Shown here one piece after another: positions 29,401 through 38,270 of a stretch of DNA of 64,000 nucleotides (positions are counted from its first letter, which is position 1; every line of letters starts with the position of its first letter). Origin of the DNA: Gracilaria domingensis (taxonomy: Eukaryota > Rhodophyta > Florideophyceae > Gracilariales > Gracilariaceae); contig VCMS01000027.1 in assembly GCA_022539475.1 (NCBI GenBank), forward strand, positions 1 to 64,000, given 5' to 3'. The position numbers were made by a program, and so were the translations under genes. The notes below the pieces were generated by a model. The model was given only the letters and a program-made list of their open reading frames with translations, searched no databases and was not told where the DNA came from.

Positions 29401-30480
29401 TGAAATCCCTGAGAGAGGGCCAGTTCGTGGTTGCTTGGGCAGAGGCTCCCCTTCCGCGTCTCTTTTTGCGGTTGTAACGGGATCTTCATCATCTGAAGGG
29501 TCAGCAATCACAACTGAGACTTGGTTCTCGCCTGTGTTCTGAGAAGCTCGTTTCTCTTTGAGCAACTTCTCCCTTTCTGATTCAGACTTCACATCTTCGA
29601 ATGACACTTTTCGCACAGTATCATCATTATTCCTTCTCCAGCATGTAGTTGCAGAGTGACCTAACTTGCCACAAACACTACATCGTGTGCCTCGATGCGG
29701 GTTAAGCTCACATCGTGCTGCGAAGTGACCAGGTTGGCTACAATACGAACAAACCTTCTCCGTATCCTGACGTCCGGTGGCAGTCGCAGCGCTCTGAGTC
29801 TTCTTCACTAGGAGGTGCAACTGTGCCATCTGGTCAGCCAACTGATCCACTTTCGACTCCAGCGGACTTGGACGAGCAGGTTCCTTAGCACGTTGAAGAA
29901 TATGCTTCGCCGGTGGGAAAGCGTTGAGGGTACCATACGACCCGAGAGCTTTCTTTCCGCCAACAAATTCCTTAACGAGGACCTTCAAGGATTCATAGTC
30001 ATCTGCTCCACGGAATATGACAAACTGCGCAAGATCTGCAAACTCCATGACAGCGTTTCGTAGTAACCCGAACTTAGCTTTCGAGTTAAAACCAGCCTGA
30101 TCGAAGAAAGAGTCCATCTTCTTCAGGGACCCTAGCAGATCGACATAATCTAAACGCGCCGAAACTGCCCGGCGAATTCTCTCCGCCGGTTCCTCAATTG
30201 CACCGAAACGTTCGATCAAAGCAAGCTTCACATTCTGATAGTCCTTTGCTTCAATCGAAAGAGAGCCATCAACAGCATAATTGTCATAGTAAAAGTCAAA
30301 CGCTTCACCCTCCAGATAGCCGAGCAACTTCATAGCTCGAACACTATCCTCTTCGTTGGGAGTAGCGACATTCTCAAAGTAAAACAGAAACTTCCTTACG
30401 TCGACAGCAGAACCATCAAAAGAAATCACACCAGACTCAGGAGAACCAGGCCCTCCTCGAGAGTACCATGTGGACGTCAT
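23425..30480 (-). CDS. gag-pol: Gag-Pol polyprotein of element B, intact (2,351 aa)
   Basis: One uninterrupted frame. The first ATG (30,478-30,480) lies in the last 12 bases of the 5' LTR, so the frame runs through the PBS. Order along the protein: Gag; two CCHC knuckles (about 29,645-29,755); a basic linker; a retropepsin-like site LLDSGAIPN (about 29,030); a long acidic region containing two copies of an unrecognised ~71-residue module (28,045-28,257 and 27,373-27,593); reverse transcriptase with YLDD (about 26,500); RNase H (TDASSFALG, about 26,065); integrase with H2C2 finger (about 25,320-25,440) and catalytic D, D, E in SIDFAGP, VSDNATS and NGRAERM (about 25,240-24,955). A ~500-aa C-terminal extension follows, holding two copies of a second unrecognised ~118-residue module (23,990-24,346 and 23,519-23,870). 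No chromodomain is seen. All catalytic residues appear intact. Confidence 0.93.
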   Translation of the reverse strand: MTSTWYSRGGPGSPESGVISFDGSAVDVRKFLFYFENVATPNEEDSVRAMKLLGYLEGEAFDFYYDNYAVDGSLSIEAKDYQNVKLALIERFGAIEEPAERIRRAVSARLDYVDLLGSLKKMDSFFDQAGFNSKAKFGLLRNAVMEFADLAQFVIFRGADDYESLKVLVKEFVGGKKALGSYGTLNAFPPAKHILQRAKEPARPSPLESKVDQLADQMAQLHLLVKKTQSAATATGRQDTEKVCSYCSQPGHFAARCELNPHRGTRCSVCGKLGHSATTCWRRNNDDTVRKVSFEDVKSESEREKLLKEKRASQNTGENQVSVVIADPSDDEDPVTTAKRDAEGEPLPKQPRTGPLSGISPVMFPESHTTRTPSQQAKNPPKKSTRTRKGTGKKSKGKSRRVKIQEHVGKYNIYEELARAPSGITFGQLVRGDADEAKKDIRRILSGGFSSRRVSYAHTHSLPQTLKVVNVTVYGTSSQALLDSGAIPNLMSIALCNRLSLEMKPSSRRIVVADGTKSLVRGSLHDVPLEFGSLRVPLDFLVVEKPPFNVIVGCPALESLQACLDLGTQQVSMQFDGASVVLPLDYHRPSVVFDEENEHTDSEDFTSASESFFSESSESDDEGYAITFSEDKVDTSVYALNTMNEEQDSLQPLEEESANELENIGAISLGQESPSPADPQDLEEGIRQLRVNDVEPEPAITTPHAPGEANREFENDEESGESADDNDSEGSPSDGGHERDLVVPVKDDVVLLRAEDVRRQPDYLIFRVYRRYPQPPDREQLHPHISELPYGEMGVLELDNSSEPVVRFGVGWPIPAPADEEPFAVPSQSEAHEDHVMVISLDHSDDEADNQMSGLAEPNDDQHHSVYHVPNPSSFQSSTTDTSLQPPDPPLLSSDNDRGAEERNSGRNDEEDEDCVEVEAEVHEAEVEVEEEVVINGNEDEHEEDEDGSSPEEVELSGTPLYRDPVLTIPITDEVTLLPPEEGELISDFLLVRVQIRYPVPTPAHPPDLGVHNMPFGRTGLLEEDDDGRYVIAFEEELPQEEFLTQVPPPPVRELGDQPDPSQTEPRTTGSGEGHSTSRGNEPTVACPAPEIEYSLLDPVAIDGKGRILDRRDYPPDTSHEEVILKRLSHLPSREQQELLRVLLDLGVVAWSLYDLRPADVPVMHEFSLTNQTPIHSRVRRLPPRHDEVVKKELGKMLDAGIIKPCTSPWSFPIVIATKKDGKPRFCVDYRALNRVMKADRWPLPHIEQIFDDLGGCSFFTTLDLFSGYWQIRMSPRCKEMTTFVCRQGTYQFDVMPFGLMNAPSTFQRMMDSILNKYPFVRVYLDDVVIYSKTLEDHVEHIKLVVRTIASHGLKLKISKCDFAHPKIELLGHVVDQSGVAVDAKKIEAIKAAPIPKTTTELRSFLGLAGYYRRFIKHFAKTSAVLHAATSGNRKLVFNNEMVEAFKDLKEKLTSLSVLAFPDFDNPFRVETDASSFALGAVLAQKKSDGMFHPIQYASRTMTAVERNYAVCEQEALAVIFAFKKFRLYLLGSKPFQLITDHQALKYAFQKKDVHGRLARWLDFLAEYEFEVVYRSGDKNCAADYLSRYSTIRGHHAPEVATTVSSPTCEAFSGLEPYYANIGRYLSDLPVEEPNSSLRGAIKRNSKKFMVWNGQLYRRMGSGLGLLPKVNERRKLLKTFHDDVGHWDITATRRHVIDRFWWPNIHSDVTIYVKSCDGCQFMGSFLAYRAGQRAPLTDIFHTFSIDFAGPLTVTRNGNRFLLIGVEHLTGWPIAVATRTSTAVDVVNFIRREIVTPFGYPRTIVSDNATSFLASSVQDYLMRHDITLKPVLAYAPMSNGRAERMVGTIKRAIAKTIHDQNSDWDEVLPEVLYGYRTRQMAEGYSPFQLMYGVRPRMHPSDPASLIATPSLDHREVELQASTLGRATRVLQQPHRQDDERRGHRFAVGDQVLVMRGEALNPSVKWPSFKSRFYGPCHVIRANHPRYILVSPHRSMSRRGIHARRLRPYRPRPRHMIPRTVRYERNNQPEAACPVVVQEGPNPTRPPADYLRIIVAGWRLSEWLSPVSTSTNDLQKVAWNLLHVYLGTFKRHGPYITEGLLTKLVSLTGRVNPFIIPLVGQQFVFYYYHFAVARYGHLPPQRTYGVEVSSFLQRIEAGEAFEIDLAYDQDRGDVPPPLQIEETTPVTPALLAMPIIVDYEVYNQDVNYLEMEIGGRTLENWLSPLECEDWEKHCIVWNCFHLCLSIHLVYGQYFTQYAHVMLGRLARRLHPQMNRLGADATIFFIYHYVIGKYGHLPAAATHEEQVEDYIRRIENHEEFLVDFEPDPEYTEPSYPFRYTTEEVSRDGPLPPRS
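30451..30468 (-). other. Primer binding site of element B
   Basis: The minus strand reads TGGTACTCTCGAGGAGGG directly after the LTR terminus CCACA. It implies a tRNA 3' end of ...CTCGAGAGTACCA, different from the primer of elements A, C and D. It is also translated as codons 5-10 of Gag. Confidence 0.75.
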
Positions 30481-31374
30481 TTTTGGGCGGAATGACGCGG
30501 GTGGTGACAAACCCGAGGAGAGCAACAAAGATTGTTCGAGAGTACCAGCCTAAAAGGCGAAAGACGATAGTGTAGCTCAGCGATAGGGACAGCCCAGAAC
30601 AACAGAAACAGAGCAACACACCCGGTAACCAACGTGTCTCGAAAGCCCACAGCCAGGTGGAGCGACAACAGGAAGGTACCACGGTAATGCAAGACACGGC
30701 CCGAGTTCGTGAAGGGAACGAGGGCGTTCGAATAGTAAAGAAGGTCGCAATGTGCGAACGAGCCCAACAGAGGGCGCCACACTGCAACTTCAGGAAAGGT
30801 GGCGGGAGACCGAGCCGCCAGTAAAGAGGAAAGAGGGAGGAAAGGTTGGTGGCAGGGAAGCACAGACCGTGCTGAGGGGAAATGGTGGGTGCCAAAAAGA
30901 GGAGGTGGAAGTCGACGACGAAGAAGGGGAAGAAACAGTTTGCAAAGGTTGAGGGGGAGGGTCGTCGAGAGAGAGTGGTCTACCCGAGCCGAATTAGTGG
31001 TGAGGTCTCGAGCTCGGGGGTTTATATAGAAAGCTGAACTTGAGATATAGTCTGACGTGGCGTGTTCTTTCTATTCTACACCTAGAAAGAATGGAGTTAT
31101 TTCCGTGACGTTTCTCTAAAGTGAGTACATGATCGGTCTTCCATGTCGGGGTGTTGTCCGACTCCATTACACGCTATGATGTATGTACCTGTGACGGCGT
31201 TACGTTATTCGAATATTGGTCAATGTCCCCTTGGTCCCCCAGTTACCCAGGTATGCCCTATCAAAGTCCTGTGCCGACTGTCGTGAACCAGGATAAATGT
31301 CTTTCCACCCGATGCTCTGCCACTAGTTTTCCGTTCCTCACGATCCCGATCTTAGTTACTTTTCTCCGTTGAAC

Positions 31375-31833
31375 ATGTCGGCCAAGCAAGTTCTGACTAT
31401 GGTTACTGATGATGATACGGACCATTCTGGTGTTCCCCATATGCCTTCAACAGTGATAGAGCGCGAAGCTGAAGAGGTTGATAGTGATGCCGTTGCAAAG
31501 GAGGAGGCGGAAGCGGACTCCGATACTGATATCGAGGAGAGAATTGAGGCCGAAATTGCAGACTTCGAGCTCGTCTTGTATCGCCTGTTGTCCGGCGAAG
31601 CGAGGGAGGCTGCCAACCTTTACAAAGGTATCCGGGCTTTGCCGGCTTTGTTTGTGCGAGGTTTGGGCTTTGGTCTTACGCTCTCTGCCTTAGCGCGGCG
31701 CTCATCGCGCCGCGCTGCCGTTGTCGATAGGGTGCGCCTAGCGGCGCGCGACACGGTCAGTGTCGCCAGCGCCCCTGTTGCCAAGAAACAGAAAACAGGA
31801 GACGGGGCATCGAGCCAGTCAGTTGCGACTTGA
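31375..31833 (+). CDS. LTR-encoded opposite-strand ORF, 5' LTR copy (152 aa)
   Basis: Identical frame to 22,383-22,841, with acidic N-terminal half, basic/hydrophobic middle and KKQK tail, and AATAAA at 31,901-31,906. Transcription from here would run antisense to the U3 and leave the element to the right. No known family. Confidence 0.5.
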   Translation: MSAKQVLTMVTDDDTDHSGVPHMPSTVIEREAEEVDSDAVAKEEAEADSDTDIEERIEAEIADFELVLYRLLSGEAREAANLYKGIRALPALFVRGLGFGLTLSALARRSSRRAAVVDRVRLAARDTVSVASAPVAKKQKTGDGASSQSVAT

Positions 31834-31955
31834 TTCAACCTGTGCTGAATGTTGAGGCTGCCGCGTGGCTTTGCTTCTTGCGCGATGCTTCTGCCTTTCC
31901 AATAAACTTCCCCTGCTTGCGGCGATATGCGGCGCCACCTCTCTTCTCCTTCTGT

Positions 31956-32241
31956 GCCGCGCGCTACGCGCGGCGTCTTTCATCACCGCCGCGCGACAGC
32001 GCGCGGCACTCTTCATTCCGCACCGCGCAGCGCTGCGCGGCGCTCTTCATTCTGCGCCGCACAGCTCTGCGCGGCGCTTCCCAACGCCCCGCGGGAGCGC
32101 GCGGCGCATTTCCTTCTACGCCGCGCGACAGCGCGTGGCGTACCTCATTCTGCGCCGCGCAGCGGTGCGCGGCGCCCGGCGGCTGTGGCGCGCGATGATG
32201 CGCGACGCCTTCCTGAAGCGCCGCGCAACGCTGCGCGGCGC
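31956..32241. repeat. Array of nine GC-rich hairpins (5' LTR)
   Basis: Copy of the array at 22,964-23,249 with the same ~33-bp period. It lies in U3, between the LTR start and the end of the opposite-strand ORF. Confidence 0.75.
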
Positions 32242-32368
32242 TCGGTGTGTTGGATGAGGGCGCAGCTTCTTGCCGTCGCCCTCATTTCTTCTTCCGCTGA
32301 GCTGGAAAAATTCTTGGGGGGGTGACCCAGAGAATTCCTTGGACACCCCCCCCGCAAACGCCACCACA

Positions 32369-32373
32369 ATCAT
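32369..32373. repeat. Target-site duplication of element B, right (ATCAT)
   Basis: ATCAT immediately after the right LTR, matching 21,472-21,476. Confidence 0.9.
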
Positions 32374-33086
32374 TATACATTCGCTCATCACGGTCGACCC
32401 TTTAGGTCATAGCAAGAAGTGTTTTCGACAAAACAAAAATTCAAAACTGTTAAGGTAGTAAGGGCCTGTGGGACTCAGAAGAATAGGTTCCAGAGGAGAA
32501 AGAAAAGAATATCGAAGGATGAACGGTTGCACAATAGGGCGCCGAGCTGCGGAGTTGGAGCTTGGCAGCTACGTCGAGCTGCGAGCCGGAAGAAGTGCGG
32601 AATAAAGCATTCCAAATTTGCTGTCGAGATTTTGTTTGTAGTCATGCACTTGTGTCACGCTCTTACTACACCAAAGCCAATTTATGGACAAATCGAAAAT
32701 GATATTTTATTGGAGCAATGCTTCTGAGAACGAGACGAAAATGCAGTGGTTCAAATCAGGCTCTAGCATTCTTGGATTTGCGTGGTTGTCAATTTTAATC
32801 TTATGTCACTTGCTAAGTGTTGACAACTTGGTAGTAGTATTTGTCACACATTGCTGCATATCATAATAAGACCAAGATAGCCTTGAATGAGCTGTTGCGT
32901 CGGTAATTGTTGGAAAAAAGTAAAATCGTTTTCATTCTCCCCATTCTGAAACCCCTTACCCCTTCGGCGGTGGGTTCGCCGGTAAGGGTTTTCAGCATGA
33001 AGAGATCCACTCGCGAAGACTTCAGAAAAGATGACTCAGCGACAACCGTTCGGCACTCTGTGACGACGGCCGTTCTGCTCTGATTA

Positions 33087-33565
33087 CGGAAAACGCCGGG
33101 AGACGCGGGATCATGTTGTAGTGACCGTATATGCGGTCCTATGAGGACTGTAAACGACAGCAATGCTGTCTTTCAATGAATATTCTTCGTTCCTCGAAAA
33201 GATCAGTTTTTTGTCAGTGTCACGAGCGAACAACGCGATGTTGAAGATAGCGCTATCGACATCTTCCACATAGCGGTTTTCCCGGAACATCTCGAGTCTT
33301 GGTCTTCCTCTAGTTTGGTCGTCTGCGACTCACTTTTTGCGAGCCTAGCGTACTCCGACGCAAATTGCGATTGTAAAGTGGAGTACGCTAGAGTCGAGTG
33401 AATTAGAGTTTGATAACACCTTAAGTTGAGCATATTAAAAGGCGAGATGTAGAGCAAAAAGCGCTATGTATCATATTGAAAGACAGCATTGCTGTCGTTT
33501 ACAGTCCTCAAAGGATCACCTACACGGTCACTAGAACATGATCCTGCATTTCCCGAGTCTCCCCG
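33087..33565. repeat. ~90-bp inverted repeat with 297-bp spacer (MITE-like)
   Basis: 33,087-33,177 matches the reverse complement of 33,475-33,565. The inner ~30 bases (GACTGTAAACGACAGCAATG...) are identical and the outer part has diverged. Inside the spacer TAGCGTACTCC and GGAGTACGCTA form another 11-bp stem. No coding content. Confidence 0.7.
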
Positions 33566-33710
33566 CAAGGATCACACACACGTCACACGGTATAATGTTG
33601 GCTGGGTTGATTCTGTCGCAATCAGTATCTAGAGTGCTTTGCATTGCGTGTTCAGCAACTAACGTACTGTAGTCTACTATCTATAATTGTATCGATACTT
33701 TCTGCCGTAT

Positions 33711-33757
33711 TGTGGTGTACCGAGAGGAGAGCAATGCTCCCCTCTCGGTACACCACA
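33711..33757. other. Perfect 17-bp hairpin
   Basis: TGTGGTGTACCGAGAGG (33,711-33,727) pairs with CCTCTCGGTACACCACA (33,741-33,757). The loop contains a further 5-bp stem, GAGCA/TGCTC. The sequence suggests a young inverted-repeat structure or small RNA precursor. Confidence 0.65.
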
Positions 33758-34036
33758 GGTATCAACGCAGATGGTTTCTAAGAGAAAAACCCGTAAATCT
33801 ATCTGTGACACAGAAGTAGGTACTACAAGCTGCTGTACACAGACATCCGATAATTCCATAGCTCCTTCGAAGAAGAGTGTTCAAAATTCACGTTGCTGAC
33901 TGACCATCTCAAACGAACCCATAATTGAAAGGGTGCAGTTTTGGAAAGCTTGCTAAACTTGCATATAAGGCGCCAGCCAAGGCTGACCAAGCCTGGCCAA
34001 CGCTGACCGAGTGACTTCATCTGGAACCTGAACCAT

Positions 34037-34558
34037 TTGTACCCCTTCCCCAAATTCTTCCGCCCACCTCCTTTCATCGTCATGAAGGGCTCGCATATTC
34101 TCTGTTTTATCTTTCCGCTTATACTTTCCGAAGCCTTTGGTCATGTCGCAATTTGTGCTAAAAATGGCTTGTGCACTTTGGAAAGCGGTCATCAGATATT
34201 ATGCCCAGCATTGTCAAAACGAGAGGGACTGGTTCTTCAACTGCATTATGCAGAAGAAGGAATGCTGTTCGTAAGACATATGTGGCGCATTGTCGACCTT
34301 GGAAAAAATGATGTTAGAACGGTTGCCAGTATTGGCGCTATACCTAAACCTGTAGGATCTCTACTGGAAAGAATGGAAGCAAACGAAGAGACCAGATGTA
34401 GTTTCTTACCTGACGTGGACCAAGGTGTTGAGCGAAACCTTCAGAAACATATACCGACAGCGGTTAGGCTAAATGGACTAGGAGCTTGTCATGGATCGAG
34501 ATTTTATTTTCCAATACTGCATGGACAGAGATTTAAATGCTGTAAGTTAAGTTCATAG
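34037..34558 (+). CDS. Uncertain ORF, up to 173 codons
   Basis: The frame runs from a non-standard start; the first ATG is at 34,082 (MKGSHILCFIFPLILSEAFG...), which resembles a signal peptide. No family is recognised. It is uninterrupted and not a shadow of a known gene, which is the only support. Confidence 0.25.
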   Translation: MYPFPKFFRPPPFIVMKGSHILCFIFPLILSEAFGHVAICAKNGLCTLESGHQILCPALSKREGLVLQLHYAEEGMLFVRHMWRIVDLGKNDVRTVASIGAIPKPVGSLLERMEANEETRCSFLPDVDQGVERNLQKHIPTAVRLNGLGACHGSRFYFPILHGQRFKCCKLSS

Positions 34559-37256
34559 AAATGAACGTCTTCTCTCCCGTGGGTACAAACTAGATCGCTC
34601 ATTGTAGAGATTTGGAACGCATGTGCTGCTCAGGCAAGAGCGCTAGTATCTCGGAAGAGGACATTGCGAGTGATGGTATCAGGCATATTGCTTTGCATTA
34701 CGTTAGGTATTGTTCTAAGAGCCAGTTTGGTTCCCTGAGCGACGCTGGTTTAGGCAGGTTTACAGCGTCGATAAGTACATAAATCGGTGATGAAGGTGAT
34801 TGATGACAAATAATCATCATTATTGTCTACGTGTATCACAGCTCTCAAGAGCGATCTTTACTGTTTTAGTAGAAGGAACGTGCGGCGTTAACACTGCAAA
34901 CACCACTGAATTATATAGTAATTCAGTTCCACGAGCACCTTGAGTTTGCAACATGTCCCTTGGGAGTGGATGGGTGGGTGAAAATGACAGAGCCTAAACC
35001 ATTTGTACATCCAAAATGAAAAGTGTCAGAGTCACAGAACGGTGCTCACTAGCTTCCTGCCCGCAGGTTTCCACTTCGAGCGGCGTCACCATCTCGATGG
35101 CATCCAAATTGGCAGAAATACTGTACGATTCATTGGAAATGCGATACCTTTAGAATCAGCACATCTGTGAACAAACCAAGGGCATTGATAAACTCCCGAG
35201 ACTCGGAGCTTTCATGCCACACCAAGATATTTGGAATCTAGGACCGCTCCGCGGGAAAACCGGACTGATTTTAGTTCGTCAAAAGCCGTTCTAAAAGTAG
35301 AATCGCGAACCTAAACGATGCCATAACTCCAAACGAAAACAGGATATTTGAGAGCTGTCTTTGCCAAAGAGTTGGAACATGTCGGCAAAATACTGGTGCA
35401 AATCCGTTAATGAAACAGAGTTGTATTTTCACAGATACTGAATTTTCGGAGAATACCTCAATACATTACTGTAGAGGCAGATATTTATATTTTAGATTTG
35501 TCATTCTCGGTTTTGTCATCAGGGTATAAAAGAAGCTTGTTTTTAGGAGATTTGATACAAGATATATGTGATTGTATCATCTCTCCTTTTTTGTCGCTTC
35601 AAAATTCAGACATAAATTGGAATTATATAAGTTTAATATATCCTAAAAATAAATCTAATGAGAATATTCTTAACATTCCCATTAGAGGTTTGCATGGTCA
35701 GCCATATATCCGATACCGGAAGTTGCAAGCAAGGACCACAAATGACTGGGAAACCGTTCCAACGCGTGTTGCGGGTGTCCTGGAGACCATAAGAGTGTAT
35801 GGAGTGTTGAGTACTTCCCAAAGGAGGGTGGCCAACAAAAGATACGTGGTGTAAAACTCTACTTTCGTCAAGTACATGACACCGGTGTCCAAACCGGCAA
35901 ATAAATATGATGCACACAGAAAACGTGCACCCTTTCCAGGAGAAAAACCATGCTCATGGTGTAGCTACAATGGATTTACCGGCGGGCTGAATAAAAAATC
36001 CTTAGGCGTAAGCCTTGATCTAAAACTCGGCGTTCTCATCGCACGCGCCGCTTGATCCGTCAACGCGACGGGCTTCCCACGAAAGTTTTACGAGCTCAAT
36101 TTTTTGTCACACGACTTGTTTTACCAACATGTTATCCATCCGTCTCCACGTCAAACCTTTCTTACTTCGCTATTATGCGGCATCCGTGGTGTGGCCGTTT
36201 ACACGTACCAATAGTAATGTACGACTTTCGAGTGTGGCAGGGGCTCGATGAGCTCGTTATTATCCAACGATGGGTCATAGCCGTACCAACGAACGTGATA
36301 TTGTAGAAGGCGGTCCTAAGCCTAGTTATGCCTAAAACGCCGGTCAACGTTGTACTCTTGAACATACACCTGCCAGCCTTGTCTTGTTGTGATTACTTCA
36401 TCATTTTAAAACCCTTGTAAACGAGTGATTCCGATATCGGGGGTAGCAGGGCGCGCCCGGTTTGGCGCTGCCAGTTCTCTCAGCGGAAAAGCGCTTCTGA
36501 TGTCGCTGCGTACTGCCAGTCGGAAAAAGAGGGTACTTTTGCTTTGGCAGCTTCGGCGGAGCTGCCTGCCTACCACCTCCTATTCCTGCTCCCGAGCTTT
36601 CGGCCCTGCTCTCTAAGAGGGTTGTGAAACCGGACACGTGTTCGGTTAAAAATCGATTCCGTGTTCCGTTGCATAACTCTCTCTAAGACAGCCATCCTAC
36701 ATTGGAGTAAACTATCGTAACATTTCTCTTAGGCGTTCACAGTGCGACTCCGGTACATGCGAAATCACGTTTCTCGAGCGCCTTCAAGACGTTCACCTTG
36801 TCGTAGCCCGTAGGCTTGCGCTTTTCTGTCCTTGACACAGGCTGTAGATCCAAGTCAGTCAGTTTCCTCTCTGTTGAGACGGTCGTGATATTCGTGGAAG
36901 AAGCAGTAATTGCAACTCCCTCCCCCGCCTTAGATGAAGCGACGCCCACTTCGGAGGTAACTATTCCGAGGACATCGGCAGCCGTCATCTTCGTTGGAAG
37001 CATCGCGAGCGAGTGCGCCGTCACGGATCCAGTTGCTTAGTTCTTCACCAGGTACTGAAAAGTGCGGCCAAGGTTGGCGACAAGTATCCAAAACGGAGTA
37101 TCCGGTGTGACTTGCAAAACGCCATTCGCGACAGCGGTTCATTCGAGAATTCCCACTACAGCTACCTTTACAAAGAACATTCTCTGGGCAACTTCCATAG
37201 CTTTTGCATAGCTTGCACGAAAGTTCAAGCTTTTCGAAAGCTACAGACTTTTCAAT
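34559..37256. other. Gene-poor interval
   Basis: No supported gene over 2.7 kb. About 35,500-35,700 is very AT-rich and carries a 118-codon frame that superficially resembles organellar coding sequence, but I cannot match it to a gene. A 95-codon minus frame (36,737-37,024) starts only at GTG and is not supported. Confidence 0.4.
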
Positions 37257-38270
37257 ATGACCGAAGTAAAACAATTCCTGTTGTGGCCATCCAACGATGC
37301 GTATGCACCAGCCGTTACGGGGGCTACAGCAAATGAATTTGTTTACCGCGCCGCGGAGTTTCCAACAGTTTCTTTCAATACAAAGCAATATGCAGCGCAC
37401 ACAAACAGCCGTAGGCCAGCTGCGAAGATCTCGAAGAAGAAGGCGAAAGGAAACTGTGATTCAGACACTTGAGAAGACGACTATATCCCTATTATTCGAC
37501 GTGTTATTTCCAAACATCCGACAGACAACTTTAGTATCTGCCCAAAGCCGCACACGCCCCCAACAAAAGCCACCAAACAGTTCCCCAAACAAACAAAGCA
37601 AAGAGCAAAACGGGCTTCTCAGAAGTCTGAAAAGAAGGGCAACCAGCTTGGTGCAGCAAACTACATCAAGCAGGATATCAATGAGCTGCTGAACATCGTA
37701 GCCGAACGTGAGCCAATTGGGCAAAACCATTGGGCTGGAGTAGCAGCGGAATTTAACAAGTACGCAAATGTCAATGAACGTCCTCAACGGACGCAGAAAA
37801 GTCTCCGTCACAAGTTGGACAAATTACTATACGTTCCAAAGAAAACAGGCGATCCTTCATGTCCTGAAGAAGTTATCCGTGCGAAACGAATTCACCAAGA
37901 AATACTTCATCATTGTCACTCAGATATTTTCAACAGCAACTTGGGAAACGAAAAAGATCTATGGAAAGATCGTTGTCCAGCTGATTCTGATAAAGAAGAA
38001 GAAGAGATTGATGATGTCGACAACGACGAACCGATTTCAAAAAAGAAGAGAAAAACAGTCGGACAGGTAGAGTTCGGATCGCATCACTTAAAGCTGGACT
38101 TGTGCGACAGCATTGAGAAATTGTCAAGGAGCTTGCTCCAGCTGGCCGAACAGCAGCTGCGCAATAGCAAGTATATTCATGCTGCTCAGCTCAAACAATT
38201 TGAGCAAAGCCAGGTACAGAAAGATGATATAGAAAAGGTTCTGTCTGCCATAGTTGAAAAGCGTTCTTAG
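37257..38270 (+). pseudogene. Myb/SANT-like (DUF6818-type) protein gene with one in-frame TGA
   Basis: From the ATG at 37,257 a single frame gives ~337 codons to the TAG at 38,268-38,270, broken only by TGA at 37,470-37,472 (codon 72). The region after the stop contains a Lys/Arg-rich stretch, then a Myb/SANT-like segment (about 37,640-37,890: QDINELLNIVAEREPIG...WAGVAAEFN). An acidic patch, a KKKRK nuclear signal and a C-terminal coiled-coil-like region (SIEKLSRSLLQLAEQQLRN) follow. Proteins of this type are common in algae and oomycetes and often relate to transposons. A CGA-to-TGA change would explain the stop. It lies 2.8 kb from a PIF/Harbinger-type transposase remnant on the opposite strand; such elements often encode a Myb-like partner. 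Family assignment is from memory of the motif. Confidence 0.6.

Larger units (their letters stand above)
30469..32368 (-). repeat. 5' LTR of element B
   Basis: 1,900 bp, partner of 21,477-23,376 (offset 8,992), with the same internal order of hairpin array, opposite-strand ORF, TATA box and R-U5. Its last 12 bases (ATGACGTCCACA) supply the Gag start codon. Confidence 0.93.
21472..32373 (-). mobile_element. Element B: complete Ty3/gypsy LTR retrotransposon
   Basis: A 10,892-bp element (21,477-32,368) inserted in minus orientation between ATCAT duplications. It has two 1,900-bp LTRs differing by about ten substitutions, mostly transitions, which indicates a young insertion. A PBS, a PPT and a single uninterrupted Gag-Pol frame make it a candidate autonomous, recently active copy. 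Each LTR carries an opposite-strand ORF and a hairpin array. Confidence 0.93.
32374..34036. other. Gene-poor interval rich in inverted repeats
   Basis: No supported gene. A 102-codon ORF (32,419-32,727) shows no domain. A hairpin at 32,953-32,988 has a CCCTTACC/GGTAAGGG stem and an inner GGCG/CGCC pair. The two inverted repeats listed separately lie here. Confidence 0.45.

Noticed and set aside
31830-32325. Arg/Ala-rich ORFs across the hairpin array
   Set aside because: Three overlapping frames are open only because of the GC-rich repeats.
33711-33757. Miniature LTR element (TGTGG...CCACA ends)
   Set aside because: Only 47 bp and a simple hairpin; the terminal similarity follows from the palindrome.
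35500-35700. Organellar DNA insertion
   Set aside because: AT-rich, but no organelle gene could be identified.
37470-37472. Selenocysteine or stop-codon recoding at the TGA
   Set aside because: No SECIS-like structure was recognised and the neighbouring transposase also carries stops, so decay is simpler.
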